Positions 55,701 through 64,000 are shown, numbered from the stretch's first letter. The stretch: 64,000 nucleotides of DNA from Nocardia asiatica NBRC 100129 (GCF_000308415.1 NZ_BAFS01000193.1:1-64000); one strand, 5' to 3'. Program-made: numbers and translations. Notes: generated from the sequence alone by a model not told the origin.

Positions 55701-56417
55701 CTCGCGACGGGTGACCAGGTCGTCGGCGGCCAAGCGCAGCCGGGCGTCGCGCAGGTCGGCCTGCACGGTCTGTGCCCTGCGGGCCACCTCGGCCTGCCTG
55801 CCGAGCGGTTTGAGCTGGCGGCGCAGTTCGGTGGTGAGGTCGGTCAGGCGGGCCAGATTGGCCTGCATGGCCTCCAGCTTGCGGACCGCTTTTTCCTTGC
55901 GCTTGCGGTGCTTGAGCACACCGGCGGCCTCTTCGACGAACGCGCGGCGGTCCTCCGGACGCGACTCCAGGATGGCCGACAGCTGTCCCTGCCCCACGAT
56001 GACGTGCATCTCACGCCCGATGCCGGAGTCGCTGAGCAGTTCCTGCACGTCCATCAGGCGGCAGGAATTGCCGTTGATCTCGTATTCGCCCGCGCCGTCG
56101 CGGAACATGCGCCGGGTGATGGACACCTCGGCGTAGTCGATCGGCAGCGCGCCGTCGGAGTTGTCGATGGTCAGCGTGACTTCGGCGCGGCCGAGCGGGG
56201 CGCGGCCCGCCGTGCCCGCGAAGATCACGTCCTGCATCTTGCCGCCGCGCAGCGCCTTCGCACCCTGCTCGCCCATCACCCAGGTGAGCGCGTCGACGAC
56301 GTTCGATTTGCCCGATCCGTTCGGACCCACCACGCACGTGATGCCGGGCTCCAATCGCAACGTCGTCGCGGACGCGAAGGACTTGAAGCCCTTCAGCGTC
56401 AGACTCTTCAGGTGCAA
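52797..56417 (-). CDS. smc: Chromosome segregation ATPase SMC
   Basis: SMC forms the condensin core that organises and segregates the chromosome. The 1206-residue protein has N-terminal Walker [15 protein letters not shown] (near residue 32), [10 protein letters not shown], a first coiled coil (about 170-500), the hinge (about 500-660), a second coiled coil (about 660-1010), and the C-terminal signature [18 protein letters not shown] followed by Walker [14 protein letters not shown] 56417 is the start: no ATG or GTG lies near [15 protein letters not shown], and AAAGG is 9 bases upstream. ScpA/ScpB are not in this window. Confidence 0.97.
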   Translation of the reverse strand: MHLKSLTLKGFKSFASATTLRLEPGITCVVGPNGSGKSNVVDALTWVMGEQGAKALRGGKMQDVIFAGTAGRAPLGRAEVTLTIDNSDGALPIDYAEVSITRRMFRDGAGEYEINGNSCRLMDVQELLSDSGIGREMHVIVGQGQLSAILESRPEDRRAFVEEAAGVLKHRKRKEKAVRKLEAMQANLARLTDLTTELRRQLKPLGRQAEVARRAQTVQADLRDARLRLAADDLVTRREELASQQSKEAYARERQITVHSELDAANAALAQQEFELSRLTPSAEAAAQIWFQLSALAERVNATIRIAGDRARHLDAAAPVGTGRDPEQLEAEADRVEAEEAELREAVEMAAETLEAARDQLAEREHAAKAAEQAHLAAVRAIADRREGVARLSGKVDTLRARAQSVDAEIARLSVAIADARHRGEAAQAEFDTVQGELAELDAGEAGLDAQHEHAVQALGLADQRVTELREQDRDASKRVASLSARIEALGMNLARRDGVAWLVEHREQGLLGPLSGLLRVHGGYEAAVAAALGPLADAVAADTGESAHAAIQALKDADGGRAAVVFGIGSAERPQPGALPEGARWLVEVVECPDTVRGAITALTAGIAVADDLPAARALVAARPDLRVVTRDGDLAGNGWLLGGSDRAPSQLEIQADIDAAAAELVAAQRRAEELEAALSGALEEQADRKEAVDQALLALHESDQALVAIYERLGRLGQTARTAHADSERLLGQRDDAEASREEALASLAELEDRLRHAELEQSEVDADGAGAAGTESAGRAREEAAAALAEARAMEVEARLAVRTAEERAESVRGKADSLRRAARAERETRARAERAQAARKKAAEVAAAVAESGARIAAELERVVAEAGARRDELVRRRSECAAQVEQVKERVRALTAQLSQLTDAVHRDEVAKAQAALRIEQLEATIAEQFGIALEDLIAEYGPDVPLPPSALELQEYEQAKERGEQVSEPAPMPYDRQTQERRAKRAEKDLATLGKVNPLALEEFAALEERYNFLATQLEDVKSARKDLLDVVAEVDARILQVFTEAYADVEREFVEVFAKLFPGGEGRLLLTDPSDMLTTGIEVEARPPGKKVKRLSLLSGGEKSLTAVALLVAIFRARPSPFYVMDEVEAALDDTNLRRLIGLFEQLREKSQLIVITHQKPTMEIADALYGVSMRGDGITQVISQRLRGENLAPVGAAG

Positions 56418-56831
56418 GTTCGACGACCTTTCCGTGTTCTGCCCGTTCTGCGTGGTCGAGGCAGCGCATCCGGCGACCAGTCATGGTATCTGTCGCGTGC
56501 GGGGACCTGCCCGGGCCCGACTGCGCACGCCGCCGAGTAGCGGTTCGGCGATATCCGTAGGTTATCGACTCGTCCCCGGTTCGCGCGCATTTCCCGGTGC
56601 CCGAGGTTTGCCCGCACCGCCGATCTCGCCGTGCGGCCCCGCGGGTTCGGTGCGTCGCCGCGAGTGCGGCGGATCGTCCCGCGGCCGCGCGGGCGAACGC
56701 CCCTGTCCGGCCCACGGCGTCCGCTGCGTTCGCCGCCGATCGGGGCGGTCTCGAACTGGCACTGACGCCGCGCCCTCCGTGCACTTACGATCCCTCTGAT
56801 TCGCCAGCGGAACGTTCGGGAGCGCACCACG
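56418..56831. other. 414-bp divergent gap before smc
   Basis: No gene is supported. Both strands have Arg/Pro-rich open frames that look like shadows. It should hold the promoters of smc and the plus-strand gene. I see no convincing operator or terminator. Confidence 0.5.
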
Positions 56832-58466
56832 ATGTCTGCCCCCTCACCAGGGACAAGCACGCGGTTCCGCCTTGCCCGCGTCACGGGACTGGTACTCGGC
56901 AGCCTGGTGTTCCTGCACGCCTGTGAGCGCAGCAAGAGCGCTCTGCTCGGCGATGTCCGGATGGAGGTGGCGATCGCGGCCGCTCTCGGAGCGGCGGCGC
57001 TGGCCGCCGGGTGGTTCGAGGTCAAGCTGCGGGCACAGGAGGAGCACGCCGACCCGTCGTGGGCCGATTCCGAGCGGGACGACACCCCCAGTCCTGGGAA
57101 TTCTCCCGGTCGATCCGGGCGCTACGCCGACGCGGACCACTTCGAATACGCGCGAGCCGGGCGCACCCGCCCGCCGGCGCGGCCGGAGTCGATGGCACCC
57201 CGCGATCAGGACGAACCGCCCGAATCGGCGGAATCCGGCGGTCCCGCCGATCTCGTCGCCGGGATTGCGCGGACATTGCGGATCACCCGCCCCGGCGCAG
57301 CGGGTGAACGGCCGCCACTGCCCGGGTTGAGCGCGATGACGAAATGGATGCGCCGCGTCGAGCCCGACGACGACACCGATCCCGACGACGACGAGATCGA
57401 CGACGAGATCGAGCAGATCACTCGTACCGAGACGGGCGAACTCGTCATCGAGTCAAGCAGTCGAACGGTGCGCGTCAAGATCGCCCGCTCCGGTGAGCTC
57501 GTCGTGCACGGCCGCGCGCAGGGCGGTCCGCCGCCGCGCTCGGAATGGAAGTGGACGTTCCCACCGGAGACATTCCCGGCTATCCGCGTCGCGCTCGGCG
57601 ACGTGCCCGGCGACCTGCTCGATCTGCTCGAGGACACCATCCCCTGGCTGGACGCCGATGCGCGCCACGACCCGGGCGCATGGCTGCGCGCCCACGACAT
57701 CCCCGCCACCTACCGGGAGAAGGGCGTCAGCGCCACACAGGTCACCCGCGAACTACCCGTGCTGCGCCCGGGGCGTCCGCCGCGACCGCCCCGGTCCCGC
57801 AGGCGGCCGGGTCGCGACGCATCCGGCGCTGGAGCCGTGGACGACCGCGCCCGCGGGAAATGGCCTCCGGCTGCCGCACCGTCCCCGGAGCCGTTGTCCG
57901 CGCGCCGCGAGCGCCGCGACGCTCCACCCACAGCCGCAGGCCCCCAGCCCGCGTCCCGGCGCGCCGATGCCGACCGACTGGCTCGCGGCGGCAAGCCCCG
58001 ATCCGGCGGACGTCAGAACCGTTCGCCCGACGACAACAGTTCGCCGACGCCGCGCCGCCGACTCGACGAGCCCGCCCACAGCGATCGGTTCCCGCGCACC
58101 GAAACGCACGATCCGCACCCGCCCTCGGACCCGGCATCCGGCCGTCCTCACCTGCCGAGACGTCGGCAGCACGACCTCGCCGACGATCAGCGCCACGGCG
58201 CCGGACGGCCGGAGGGATACGACGACCGTCGGTCACGAGCGAGTCGGCAAGCCGGGCGCGGACGCGACCCACGAGCGGCTTCGGACTCGGAGCCCCGGAC
58301 CGGCCGCCGCGAGCGGTCGGAGCCGCCCTTTCGCGACCGACCGGCCTCGTCCGACCGAGCCGCGCAACTGCCCTACGACCAACTCCCACCCGGACGCCGC
58401 CATCGCGGCGACGAGCCGCAACAGCGCGATACTCCACACGACCACACCTTCCGGCGCGGGTGGTAG
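56832..58466 (+). CDS. Large unrecognised protein: membrane anchor, conserved-looking core, disordered Arg-rich tail
   Basis: A 544-residue protein with GGGAGCG before ATG 56832. Order: short basic N-terminus, two hydrophobic segments (about residues 18-32 and 45-61), an acidic linker (to about 170), a structured-looking core (about 180-315) with EQITRTETGELVIESSSRTV (a beta-sheet pattern), an RSEWKWTFPPETFPAIRVAL stretch and an LLDLLEDTIPWLDADARHDP helix, then about 225 residues of low-complexity Arg/Pro/Ser/Asp sequence. No enzyme motif. It may be a membrane-anchored nucleoid or envelope protein; I do not assign a function. GC and codon use match the neighbours. Confidence 0.7.
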   Translation: MSAPSPGTSTRFRLARVTGLVLGSLVFLHACERSKSALLGDVRMEVAIAAALGAAALAAGWFEVKLRAQEEHADPSWADSERDDTPSPGNSPGRSGRYADADHFEYARAGRTRPPARPESMAPRDQDEPPESAESGGPADLVAGIARTLRITRPGAAGERPPLPGLSAMTKWMRRVEPDDDTDPDDDEIDDEIEQITRTETGELVIESSSRTVRVKIARSGELVVHGRAQGGPPPRSEWKWTFPPETFPAIRVALGDVPGDLLDLLEDTIPWLDADARHDPGAWLRAHDIPATYREKGVSATQVTRELPVLRPGRPPRPPRSRRRPGRDASGAGAVDDRARGKWPPAAAPSPEPLSARRERRDAPPTAAGPQPASRRADADRLARGGKPRSGGRQNRSPDDNSSPTPRRRLDEPAHSDRFPRTETHDPHPPSDPASGRPHLPRRRQHDLADDQRHGAGRPEGYDDRRSRASRQAGRGRDPRAASDSEPRTGRRERSEPPFRDRPASSDRAAQLPYDQLPPGRRHRGDEPQQRDTPHDHTFRRGW

Positions 58467-58470
58467 GACC

Positions 58471-58507
58471 AAAAAAGCGCTGCCACCCGGCAGCCGGGTG
58501 GCAGCGC
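58471..58507 (-). terminator. Strong intrinsic terminator with T-tract
   Basis: GCGCTGCCACCCGG (58477-58490) pairs perfectly with CCGGGTGGCAGCGC (58494-58507), loop CAG, and on the minus strand is followed by TTTTTTGG. This is a textbook rho-independent terminator, 13 bp past the DUF1707 gene stop. It is the only T-tract terminator I found in the window. Confidence 0.9.
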
Positions 58508-58519
58508 CGAGAAAGCGAC

Positions 58520-58945
58520 TCAGCAGGCGCGGTGCGGGAAGCGGCCGTTCTCGAAACCGGCCACCATCCGGAACGCGAGGACGGCGCCCCACGGGCCGAT
58601 CACCCACATCGGCCAGAAGTAGGTGAAAGCGCCGACGCCGAGCGAGATCGCGGCCCAGATCACCAGCACCAGCACGCTCACGGCCAGCCAGGTGCTGCCC
58701 TCGATGCGCTGCCAGATCGGAAAACGCGGGCGGGCGGCCGCGGGTTCGGCGGCCTCTTTGCCGAGTTCGGGCAGATCGGACAGCACCAAGCGAAGGTCGT
58801 CGCGGTCGGTGGTGGCGTACACCTGGGCGACGCGCTGGTCGTACTCGGGCAGATCGATCCGCCCGTCTGCCATGTGCCTGCCGAGCAGGCGCACCACGGC
58901 GTCGCGTTCGGCGTTCGAGGCGCGGGTGCCGGTGGAGATGTCCAT
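58520..58945 (-). CDS. DUF1707 domain membrane protein
   Basis: A 141-residue protein with an N-terminal DUF1707 domain (about residues 8-60: RASNAERDAVVRLLGRHMAD, GRIDLPEYDQRVAQVYATTD) and then two membrane segments (about 85-105 and 110-130). The family is common and often multi-copy in actinobacteria; function unknown. ATG 58945 with AGGAAC upstream. It has a well-formed promoter at 58993-59020 with two copies of a TCCAnnnTGGA dyad, and a strong terminator. Confidence 0.88.
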   Translation of the reverse strand: MDISTGTRASNAERDAVVRLLGRHMADGRIDLPEYDQRVAQVYATTDRDDLRLVLSDLPELGKEAAEPAAARPRFPIWQRIEGSTWLAVSVLVLVIWAAISLGVGAFTYFWPMWVIGPWGAVLAFRMVAGFENGRFPHRAC

Positions 58946-58969
58946 GCCTGTTCCTATCGACGGTTCCAC

Positions 58970-59021
58970 CCTCCATAGTGGAATGTAACTTCAGCATATC
59001 CCTCCAAAGTGGAATGTCAAC
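58970..59021 (-). promoter_or_regulatory. Promoter with two operator-like dyads for the DUF1707 gene
   Basis: On the minus strand TTGACA (59015-59020) and TATGCT (58993-58998) are 16 bp apart. Two copies of a 20-bp direct repeat, 58970-58989 and 59001-59021, carry the dyads TCCATAGTGGA and TCCAAAGTGGA. One lies in the -35/-10 spacer, the other at the predicted start site, 31 bp apart. A repressor binding both would shut the promoter. The adh gene on the other side starts at 59176. Confidence 0.6.
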
Positions 59022-59175
59022 CTATCGGCGAATTCCCGGCCGAAACCCGGGACTTGCCGCGCCACGGCGGTAGTGTTCGAATCGTCAGGAACAGCTGTAT
59101 GGACAGCTGTTCAGAATTGCGGAGCGGCTACGCGGCCGAATCCGCGTCGTCAGTGACTGCGCTGAGGAGGCAGAG

Positions 59176-60261
59176 GTGTCGGAAACCGTCCGCGGGGTCG
59201 TGGCCCGCAGCAAAGGCGCACCGGTCGAGATCGTCGACGTGGTCATCCCGGATCCGGGACCGCACGACGTGGTGGTCCGGGTGCGGGCCTGCGGGGTCTG
59301 CCACACCGACCTGCACTATCGCGAGGGTGGCATCACCGACGACTTCCCGTTCCTGCTCGGCCACGAGGCCGCGGGCGTGGTGGAGACCGTCGGCGCCGCC
59401 GTCACCCACGTGGCGGCAGGCGACTACGTGATCCTCAACTGGCGCGCGGTCTGCGGCGAGTGCCGGGCGTGCAAGCGGGGCCGTCCCTGGTACTGCTTCG
59501 ACAGCCGCAACGCGAGCCGGAAGATGACGCTCGCGGACGGGACCGAGCTGTCGCCCGCGCTGGGCATCGGGGCGTTCGCCGACAAGACCTTGGTACACGA
59601 GGGCCAGTGCACGAAGGTCGATCCGGAAGCCGACCCGGCGGTGGCCGGCTTGCTCGGCTGCGGTGTGATGGCGGGCATCGGCGCGGCGATGCACACCGGC
59701 GACGTCTCGACCGGCGACACCGTGGCGGTGATCGGCTGCGGCGGCGTCGGCGACGCGGCGATCGCCGGGGCCGTGCTGGCCGGGGCCGCGACCGTCATCG
59801 CCGTGGACCGCGACGCCCGGAAACTGCGCTGGGCCACCGACTTCGGCGCCACCCACACGATCGACGCGACCGCCGAGGACGTGGTCGAGAAGATCCAGGA
59901 GTACACCGGCGGCTGGGGCGCCGACGTCGTCATCGACGCCGTCGGCCGTCCGGAGACCTGGAAACAGGCGTTCTACGGGCGCGACCTGGCGGGCACGGTG
60001 GTCCTCGTCGGCGTCCCCACCCCGGAGATGACCATCGACATGCCGCTGCTGGATCTGTTCTCGCGCGGCGGCGCGCTGAAATCGTCCTGGTACGGCGACT
60101 GTCTGCCGGAACGCGACTTCCCCGTCCTGATCGACCTCTACCGCCAGGGGCGATTGCCGCTGGACCGGTTCGTCACCGAACGCATCGGGCTGGACCGAGT
60201 GGAGCAAGCCTTCGCCGCGATGCACACCGGCGACGTGCTGCGTTCGGTGGTGATCTGGTGA
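59176..60261 (+). CDS. S-(hydroxymethyl)mycothiol dehydrogenase (MscR/AdhE2 type)
   Basis: This zinc alcohol dehydrogenase oxidises the formaldehyde-mycothiol adduct to S-formylmycothiol. The 361-residue protein has the catalytic zinc ligands Cys42 and His63/Glu64 ([16 protein letters not shown]), the structural zinc set Cys93, Cys96, Cys99 and Cys107, and the nucleotide fold [14 protein letters not shown] near 185. GAGGAGG precedes GTG 59176. The next gene overlaps by 4 bp and encodes a metallo-hydrolase, as in mycobacterial mscR operons (Rv2259-Rv2260). Reaction is inferred from family and neighbour. Confidence 0.93.
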   Translation: MSETVRGVVARSKGAPVEIVDVVIPDPGPHDVVVRVRACGVCHTDLHYREGGITDDFPFLLGHEAAGVVETVGAAVTHVAAGDYVILNWRAVCGECRACKRGRPWYCFDSRNASRKMTLADGTELSPALGIGAFADKTLVHEGQCTKVDPEADPAVAGLLGCGVMAGIGAAMHTGDVSTGDTVAVIGCGGVGDAAIAGAVLAGAATVIAVDRDARKLRWATDFGATHTIDATAEDVVEKIQEYTGGWGADVVIDAVGRPETWKQAFYGRDLAGTVVLVGVPTPEMTIDMPLLDLFSRGGALKSSWYGDCLPERDFPVLIDLYRQGRLPLDRFVTERIGLDRVEQAFAAMHTGDVLRSVVIW

Positions 60262-60884
60262 GCCCGCGCATCGACCGCGTCGTCACCTCCGGCACGTTCG
60301 CCCTCGACGGCGGCGCCTGGGCGGTGGACAACAACATCTGGCTGGTCGGCGACGACGAGGAGGTCGTCGTCATCGACGCCGCCCACGACGCCGACCCGAT
60401 CGTCGCGGCGGTGGCGGGTCGCACGGTTCGCGCGATCGTGTGCACCCACGGGCACAACGATCACGTGACGGTCGCGCCCGAACTCGCCGATCGCCTGGAC
60501 GCGCCGGTCCTGCTGCATCCCGCCGACGAGCAGCTGTGGCGCATGACCCACCCGGAATTCGCCTATCGGCCGCTCGCGGACGGTGAGCGGATTCGGGTGG
60601 CGGACGCCGAGATCGAGGTCCTGCACACGCCCGGCCACTCCCCCGGATCGGTCGCGCTGCATCTGCCCGCGGCGACGGCGGTGTTCACCGGTGACACATT
60701 GTTCGCGGGCGGTCCGGGCGCGACCGGCCGCTCGTTCTCCGATTTCGGCACGATCATCGAGTCGATCCGCGAACGCCTGCTGACCCTGCCCGAGGAAACC
60801 ACCGTGCACACCGGACACGGCGACTCCACCACCATCGGCGCGGAGAAACCGCACCTCGCCGAGTGGATCGCGCGCGGTCACTGA
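60258..60884 (+). CDS. Metallo-beta-lactamase-fold hydrolase, partner of mycothiol dehydrogenase
   Basis: A 208-residue MBL-fold enzyme with [16 protein letters not shown] (zinc motif HxHxDH, near residue 61), [22 protein letters not shown] and a final [13 protein letters not shown]. It is the size of hydroxyacylglutathione hydrolase (glyoxalase II) relatives. Its GTG overlaps the dehydrogenase stop by 4 bp (GTGA). Likely role: hydrolysis of S-formylmycothiol to formate and mycothiol; inferred. A good hairpin follows. Confidence 0.9.
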   Translation: MSPRIDRVVTSGTFALDGGAWAVDNNIWLVGDDEEVVVIDAAHDADPIVAAVAGRTVRAIVCTHGHNDHVTVAPELADRLDAPVLLHPADEQLWRMTHPEFAYRPLADGERIRVADAEIEVLHTPGHSPGSVALHLPAATAVFTGDTLFAGGPGATGRSFSDFGTIIESIRERLLTLPEETTVHTGHGDSTTIGAEKPHLAEWIARGH

Positions 60885-60889
60885 GCGTC

Positions 60890-60915
60890 GCGGGCGATCG
60901 GACGCGATCGCCCGC
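60890..60915 (+). terminator. Terminator hairpin after the formaldehyde operon
   Basis: GCGGGCGATCG (60890-60900) pairs perfectly with CGATCGCCCGC (60905-60915) around GACG, 5 bp after the hydrolase stop. No T-tract. The stem is among the strongest in the window. Confidence 0.6.
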
Positions 60916-61056
60916 TCGTCCGGGCGAGTGCCCCATCCCCGGTACCCGGGACCGGTAATCCCGGTCACGGCCGCCCGCCCTCGCGGAATGGCGCGGCCGG
61001 GCACGGTGTTGCCAGCCGCGCGAGCTGATTGCGACGACAATGGCAGGATCGAACCC

Positions 61057-61524
61057 ATGGCTGAACAGACCGTCACCACCGCAGGCGCCACCGCGGCGCC
61101 GATCGCGACCGAACCCACCACGCTGTGGGTGGAGCGCACCGGAACCAGGGCCTACACCGGCCGCAGCTCCCGCGGCGCCGAGGTCCTGATCGGTTCGCAG
61201 GGCGTCGCCGGTGTGTTCACCCCCGGCGAGCTGCTGAAGATCGCGCTGGCCGCCTGCTCGGGCCTGAGCGCGGACTTCCCGCTGTCGCGCAAGCTGGGTG
61301 ACAATTTCGACGCGACCATCCGCGTCTCCGGCGACGCCGACCGGGAGAACGAGGTCTATCCGCAGCTGGACGAGGTCTTCGAACTCGACCTCAGCGAACT
61401 CGACGACGAGGCCAGGGAACGGTTGCTGGTCACCGTGCAGCGCGCGATCGACAAGGTCTGCACGGTGGGGCGGACGTTGAAGGCGGGCTCGAAGGTGACG
61501 CTGTCGTTCGACATCGAGGCCTGA
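61057..61524 (+). CDS. OsmC-family peroxiredoxin-like protein
   Basis: A 155-residue OsmC/Ohr-fold protein ([60 protein letters not shown]). The two redox cysteines typical of the family are Cys in AACSG and KVCTV. It likely reduces organic hydroperoxides or is a detoxification protein. AGGA is 8 bases before ATG 61057. Stop overlaps the acyP start (TGATG). Position beside acyP and near smc matches Rv2923c. Confidence 0.92.
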   Translation: MAEQTVTTAGATAAPIATEPTTLWVERTGTRAYTGRSSRGAEVLIGSQGVAGVFTPGELLKIALAACSGLSADFPLSRKLGDNFDATIRVSGDADRENEVYPQLDEVFELDLSELDDEARERLLVTVQRAIDKVCTVGRTLKAGSKVTLSFDIEA

Positions 61525-61802
61525 TGGACGAGGCCGTTCGGTTGAGCGCCTGGGTGCACGGCCTGGTCCAAGGCGTGGGTTTTCGCTGGTGGACGCGGGC
61601 GCGAGCGCTGGAACTCGGGCTGGTCGGGCACGCCACCAACGCCAGGGACGGCCGGGTGCACGTGGTCGCCGAGGGGCCGCGAACGGCATGCGAACGGTTG
61701 CTCGCGCGCTTGCGTTCCGGCGATACTCCTGGTCAGGTGAGGTTGGTTGTGGAAAGCTGGGAGCCCGCGCGGGGTGATTTGACCGGTTTCGAGGAGCGGT
61801 AG
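61524..61802 (+). CDS. acyP: Acylphosphatase
   Basis: A 92-residue acylphosphatase with the active-site arginine and asparagine in [20 protein letters not shown] and [17 protein letters not shown]. It hydrolyses acyl-phosphates such as acetyl-phosphate. The start overlaps the OsmC stop by one base (TGATG). In mycobacteria acyP lies right by smc and OsmC, here with about 5 kb of insert. Confidence 0.94.
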   Translation: MDEAVRLSAWVHGLVQGVGFRWWTRARALELGLVGHATNARDGRVHVVAEGPRTACERLLARLRSGDTPGQVRLVVESWEPARGDLTGFEER

Positions 61803-61833
61803 TGGTGGATCGGGCGACGAGGGGGGCACAGCG

Positions 61834-62655
61834 GTGAGCACGCGGAATCCGGGTGACGACGAGCGCCGGGACGAGTCCGAACGGCCGTCCGGGCCGCGAT
61901 CTCCGGCCGAGCGCGAGCAGGCATCCGCGCCGGGCGCATCCGGGTCCGGCGACGAACAGGACTGGTCGACGCCCGTCTCCGCCGGAACGGACCGGTCGAC
62001 CCCCGCTTCCCCGGCGAGCGGCCCCGGCGAGCAGCCCGAAATCGACTGGTCCACGCCTGCTTCCGTGCCCGGTACCGGAAGCGCTCCGGACACGGGGCAA
62101 CCGCCGTCCCCGCCACGCCCCGGCAGTATCCAGCGCCAGCAACCGGGTGTCACCCAGCCCCGCCCGCCCACGGTGGCCGAGGCCCGCGCGAGGGAGAAGG
62201 CCCGCAGGCGCGACGAGGAGGCACAGCGCGCGGCCGCCTGGGCCGAGGAGGCCAAGAAGCGCACGCGCAAGCGGGTCATGATCGGCGGTGTCGCCGTCGT
62301 CGGCGTCGCCGCCCTGGTCGGCGGCGGCTATCTGGCCTACCGAGCCCTGACCGCGCCGGACCGGGTCACCGCTCAGTGCGTGAAAGTCGAGAACGGTCAA
62401 GAGATCGTGGTCGACGATTCCTACTGCGGCGACGGGCGTCCCGGCTTCGTCAGCGACACCGGCGTCAATCCGGGGTTGATCATCCTCGGCGGCGGACCGC
62501 AGTACCGTTACTACTACGGCGGCACCGGCGCCGTCGGTAGACCGCCGACCGGCGGCACGACGATCAAGCCGAAGAACGCCGAGATCAAGACCAAGAGCGG
62601 CACCACCATCCAGCGTGGCGGCCTGGGCAGCAAGAGCACCGGCGGAGGGTCGTAG
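61834..62655 (+). CDS. YgiB-like (DUF1190-type) membrane-anchored protein
   Basis: A 273-residue protein with a charged and Pro-rich N-terminus (about 140 residues), one membrane helix (about 150-170, VMIGGVAVVGVAALVGGGYL) and an outer C-terminal part with QCVKVENGQEIVVDDSYC and RRYYYGG-like Tyr-rich stretch, ending TTIQRGGLGSKSTGGGS. The tail resembles the end of E. coli YgiB (TTVTRGGFG type). YgiB and the GspS-like YgiC are neighbours there, as here. GTG 61834 start. N-terminal third is disordered and not in YgiB. Confidence 0.75.
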   Translation: MSTRNPGDDERRDESERPSGPRSPAEREQASAPGASGSGDEQDWSTPVSAGTDRSTPASPASGPGEQPEIDWSTPASVPGTGSAPDTGQPPSPPRPGSIQRQQPGVTQPRPPTVAEARAREKARRRDEEAQRAAAWAEEAKKRTRKRVMIGGVAVVGVAALVGGGYLAYRALTAPDRVTAQCVKVENGQEIVVDDSYCGDGRPGFVSDTGVNPGLIILGGGPQYRYYYGGTGAVGRPPTGGTTIKPKNAEIKTKSGTTIQRGGLGSKSTGGGS

Positions 62656-63822
62656 ATGCGGCGCGTGCGGGATACGCCCCGGCCGGGTTGGCAGCAGACC
62701 ATCGAGAGCCAGGGGCTGGTCTACGGCTCCCCCGGGCGGGACGCGAGCGGTCAGCCACGGCCGTACTGGGACGAGTCGGTGCACTACGAGTTCGAGATGC
62801 CGGAGATCCTCGCCCTCGAGGCCGACGTCGAACTGCTGCACTCCATGTGCCTGAACGCGGTGGAGCACATCGTGCTGACCGAACGATTCGCCGATTTCGG
62901 CCTGCCGCAGTGGAGCTGGGGCCCGATCGCCGAATCCTGGCGGCGTTCCGACCCGCACGTGTACGGGCGCTTCGACCTGCGCTACGACGCCCGGCGTCCG
63001 GCGAAACTGCTGGAGTACAACGCCGACACGCCGACCTCGCTGCTGGAGGCGGCGATCGTGCAGTGGCACTGGCTGACCGACCGCTACCCCGGCGGCGATC
63101 AGTGGAACTCGTTGCACGAGAAGCTCGTCGAGCGGTGGGGCGAGTTGCGCGACGTACTGCCCGGCCCGCAGCTGCACTTCACCTGGTCCGGCGCGGACGC
63201 CACCGGCGAGGACAACGTCACCACCGCCTACCTGCAGGAGACCGCGGCCGAGGCCGGGTTCGACACCATCGCGCTGCCGATCGAGGAGGTCGGATTCGAC
63301 TCGGAGCTGGAGCGGTTCGTCGACCTGGCGGAGGCTCCGATCGAAGCCGTCTTCAAGCTCTACCCGTGGGAGTGGGTGCTCGACGACGATTTCGGCAAGC
63401 GCGTCGTGGACAGCCTGCCGGAGACCATGTGGATCGAACCGCTGTGGAAGACCTTGCTGAGCAACAAGGCGATCCTGGCGGTGCTGTGGGAGATGTACCC
63501 GGGCCATCCGAATCTCCTGCCCGCCTATCTCGACCAGCCCAACGAGCTCACCGAGTACATTCGCAAACCGAAGCTGGGACGCGAGGGCGCCAACATGACC
63601 ATCGTCGGCGCGGGCTTGGAGACCGCGACCGGCGGCGTCTACGGCGAGGAGGGCTACGTGTACCAGTTGCTCGACCCGCTGCCCGAATTCGACGATATGC
63701 GCCCGGTGCTCGGCGCGTGGATCGTCGGAGACGCCGCCGCGGGGCTCGGCATCCGCGAGACCGCAGGGTTGATCACCGACGACGGCTCCGCCTTCGTCCC
63801 GCACCGCATCCTCACCGACTGA
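62656..63822 (+). CDS. Glutathionylspermidine synthase-family ATP-grasp protein (YgiC-like)
   Basis: A 388-residue protein: WDESVHYEFEMPEILALEAD, LHSMCLNAVEHIVLTERFAD, RFDLRYDARRPAKLLEYNAD TPTSLLEAA (two pieces), an ATP-grasp core and PKLGREGANMTIVG. This is the C-ligase half of glutathionylspermidine synthase, without the amidase domain, as in YgiC/YjfC. Since this group makes mycothiol rather than glutathione, the substrate pair is unknown. The ATG directly abuts the preceding stop (62655/62656), so it is translated with the YgiB-like gene. Confidence 0.88.
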   Translation: MRRVRDTPRPGWQQTIESQGLVYGSPGRDASGQPRPYWDESVHYEFEMPEILALEADVELLHSMCLNAVEHIVLTERFADFGLPQWSWGPIAESWRRSDPHVYGRFDLRYDARRPAKLLEYNADTPTSLLEAAIVQWHWLTDRYPGGDQWNSLHEKLVERWGELRDVLPGPQLHFTWSGADATGEDNVTTAYLQETAAEAGFDTIALPIEEVGFDSELERFVDLAEAPIEAVFKLYPWEWVLDDDFGKRVVDSLPETMWIEPLWKTLLSNKAILAVLWEMYPGHPNLLPAYLDQPNELTEYIRKPKLGREGANMTIVGAGLETATGGVYGEEGYVYQLLDPLPEFDDMRPVLGAWIVGDAAAGLGIRETAGLITDDGSAFVPHRILTD

Positions 63823-63885
63823 GCATCGTCACCGACCAGCACGTATCCATCTCGGCGCACGCCAACCCATTTCGGAAGGATCAAG

Positions 63886-64000
63886 ATGACCGCAGTCGCC
63901 CTGGAGTCGGGGTACTGGAGTTCGCTGGGCGAGGGTGTGGGAGCGATCGTCCTCTACGCCCTCGTCGGCTTGGTGCTCATGCTCGTCGGCTTCTACGCCA
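63886..64000 (+). CDS. DUF350 membrane protein (N-terminal part)
   Basis: 38 residues reach the window end: MTAVALESGYWSSLGEGVGA then IVLYALVGLVLMLVGFYA. The short leader and first hydrophobic segment match DUF350 (YjfL-type), which sits beside YgiB- and YgiC-type genes in other bacteria (E. coli yjfL-yjfM-yjfC). GGAAGGA lies upstream. 63 bp separate it from the ATP-grasp gene, on the same strand. Confidence 0.75.
   Translation, partial: MTAVALESGYWSSLGEGVGAIVLYALVGLVLMLVGFYA

Noticed and set aside
52923..56540. A 1205-residue plus-strand frame opposite smc.
   Set aside because: It is the mirror of the smc coding strand and has shadow composition (Arg/Gly/Leu/His-rich), with no start signal.
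60754..63804. A 1016-residue minus-strand frame opposite the hydrolase, OsmC, acyP and YgiC-like genes.
   Set aside because: It runs antisense through five genes with good motifs and has no recognisable domain.

Overview
The window is a high-GC (about 70%) actinobacterial chromosome segment, most likely from Nocardia or a close relative in the Mycobacteriales. The evidence is the housekeeping gene order (dxr, rlmN, cdsA, frr, pyrH, tsf, rpsB, M23 peptidase, xerC, dprA, yifB, yraN, DUF2469, rnhB, lepB, rplS, trmD, rimM, KH, rpsP, ffh, glnD, glnK, amt, ftsY, smc, acyP, OsmC), which I recall as the order around Rv2870c-Rv2923c of Mycobacterium tuberculosis. A mycothiol-type formaldehyde dehydrogenase, many GTG starts and almost no T-tract terminators fit the same group. 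The genus is an inference.

Layout. 1-9.4 kb: isoprenoid, phospholipid and translation genes, mostly on the minus strand (dxr, rlmN, cdsA, frr, pyrH, tsf, rpsB), with a LysR/DUF5997 divergent pair and small membrane or exported proteins. 9.7-20.3 kb: accessory block with an M23 peptidase, DUF1990 protein, alkylsulfatase, two DUF202 proteins, acetoacetate-decarboxylase-like protein, a TetR/MFS efflux pair with tandem operators, small secreted proteins, an S1 protease, an FHA-HTH regulator and a GNAT acetyltransferase. 20.5-20.7 kb: a 29-bp tandem repeat. 20.8-31.4 kb: xerC, dprA (with a long repetitive N-terminus), yifB, yraN, DUF2469, rnhB, lepB, rplS, a membrane protein and tex. 31.4-36.3 kb: two overlapping acyl-CoA synthetases, a divergent GAF-LuxR regulator and a TetR regulator. 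36.5-43.5 kb: trmD-rimM-khpA-rpsP, a methyltransferase, an F420-type oxidoreductase, an amidohydrolase and ffh. 43.6-48.4 kb: nitrogen operon amt-glnK-glnD preceded by a GlnR-like box. 48.6-56.4 kb: ftsY, an accessory insert (DUF2237, TetR with a zinc-finger tail, NmrA-type reductase), and smc. 56.8-64 kb: a large unrecognised disordered protein, DUF1707 protein, mycothiol-dependent formaldehyde dehydrogenase with its metallo-hydrolase, OsmC, acylphosphatase, and a YgiB/YgiC/DUF350-type cluster running off the end.

How the genes work together. Several units are complete: ribosome and SRP biogenesis, nitrogen sensing (the Amt transporter, its P-II regulator and the P-II modifying enzyme in one overlapping unit), formaldehyde detoxification (dehydrogenase plus hydrolase overlapping by 4 bp), and regulator/target pairs that share operators (LysR/DUF5997, TetR/MFS, TetR-zinc finger/NmrA, LuxR/acyl-CoA synthetases). 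No rRNA, tRNA, CRISPR array, insertion sequence or prophage was seen. The least explained items are the rpsB leader with mutually exclusive pairings, the repetitive DprA N-terminus, the unrecognised 544-residue protein after smc, the 70-nt hairpin before the S1 protease, and the YgiB/YgiC/DUF350 cluster.
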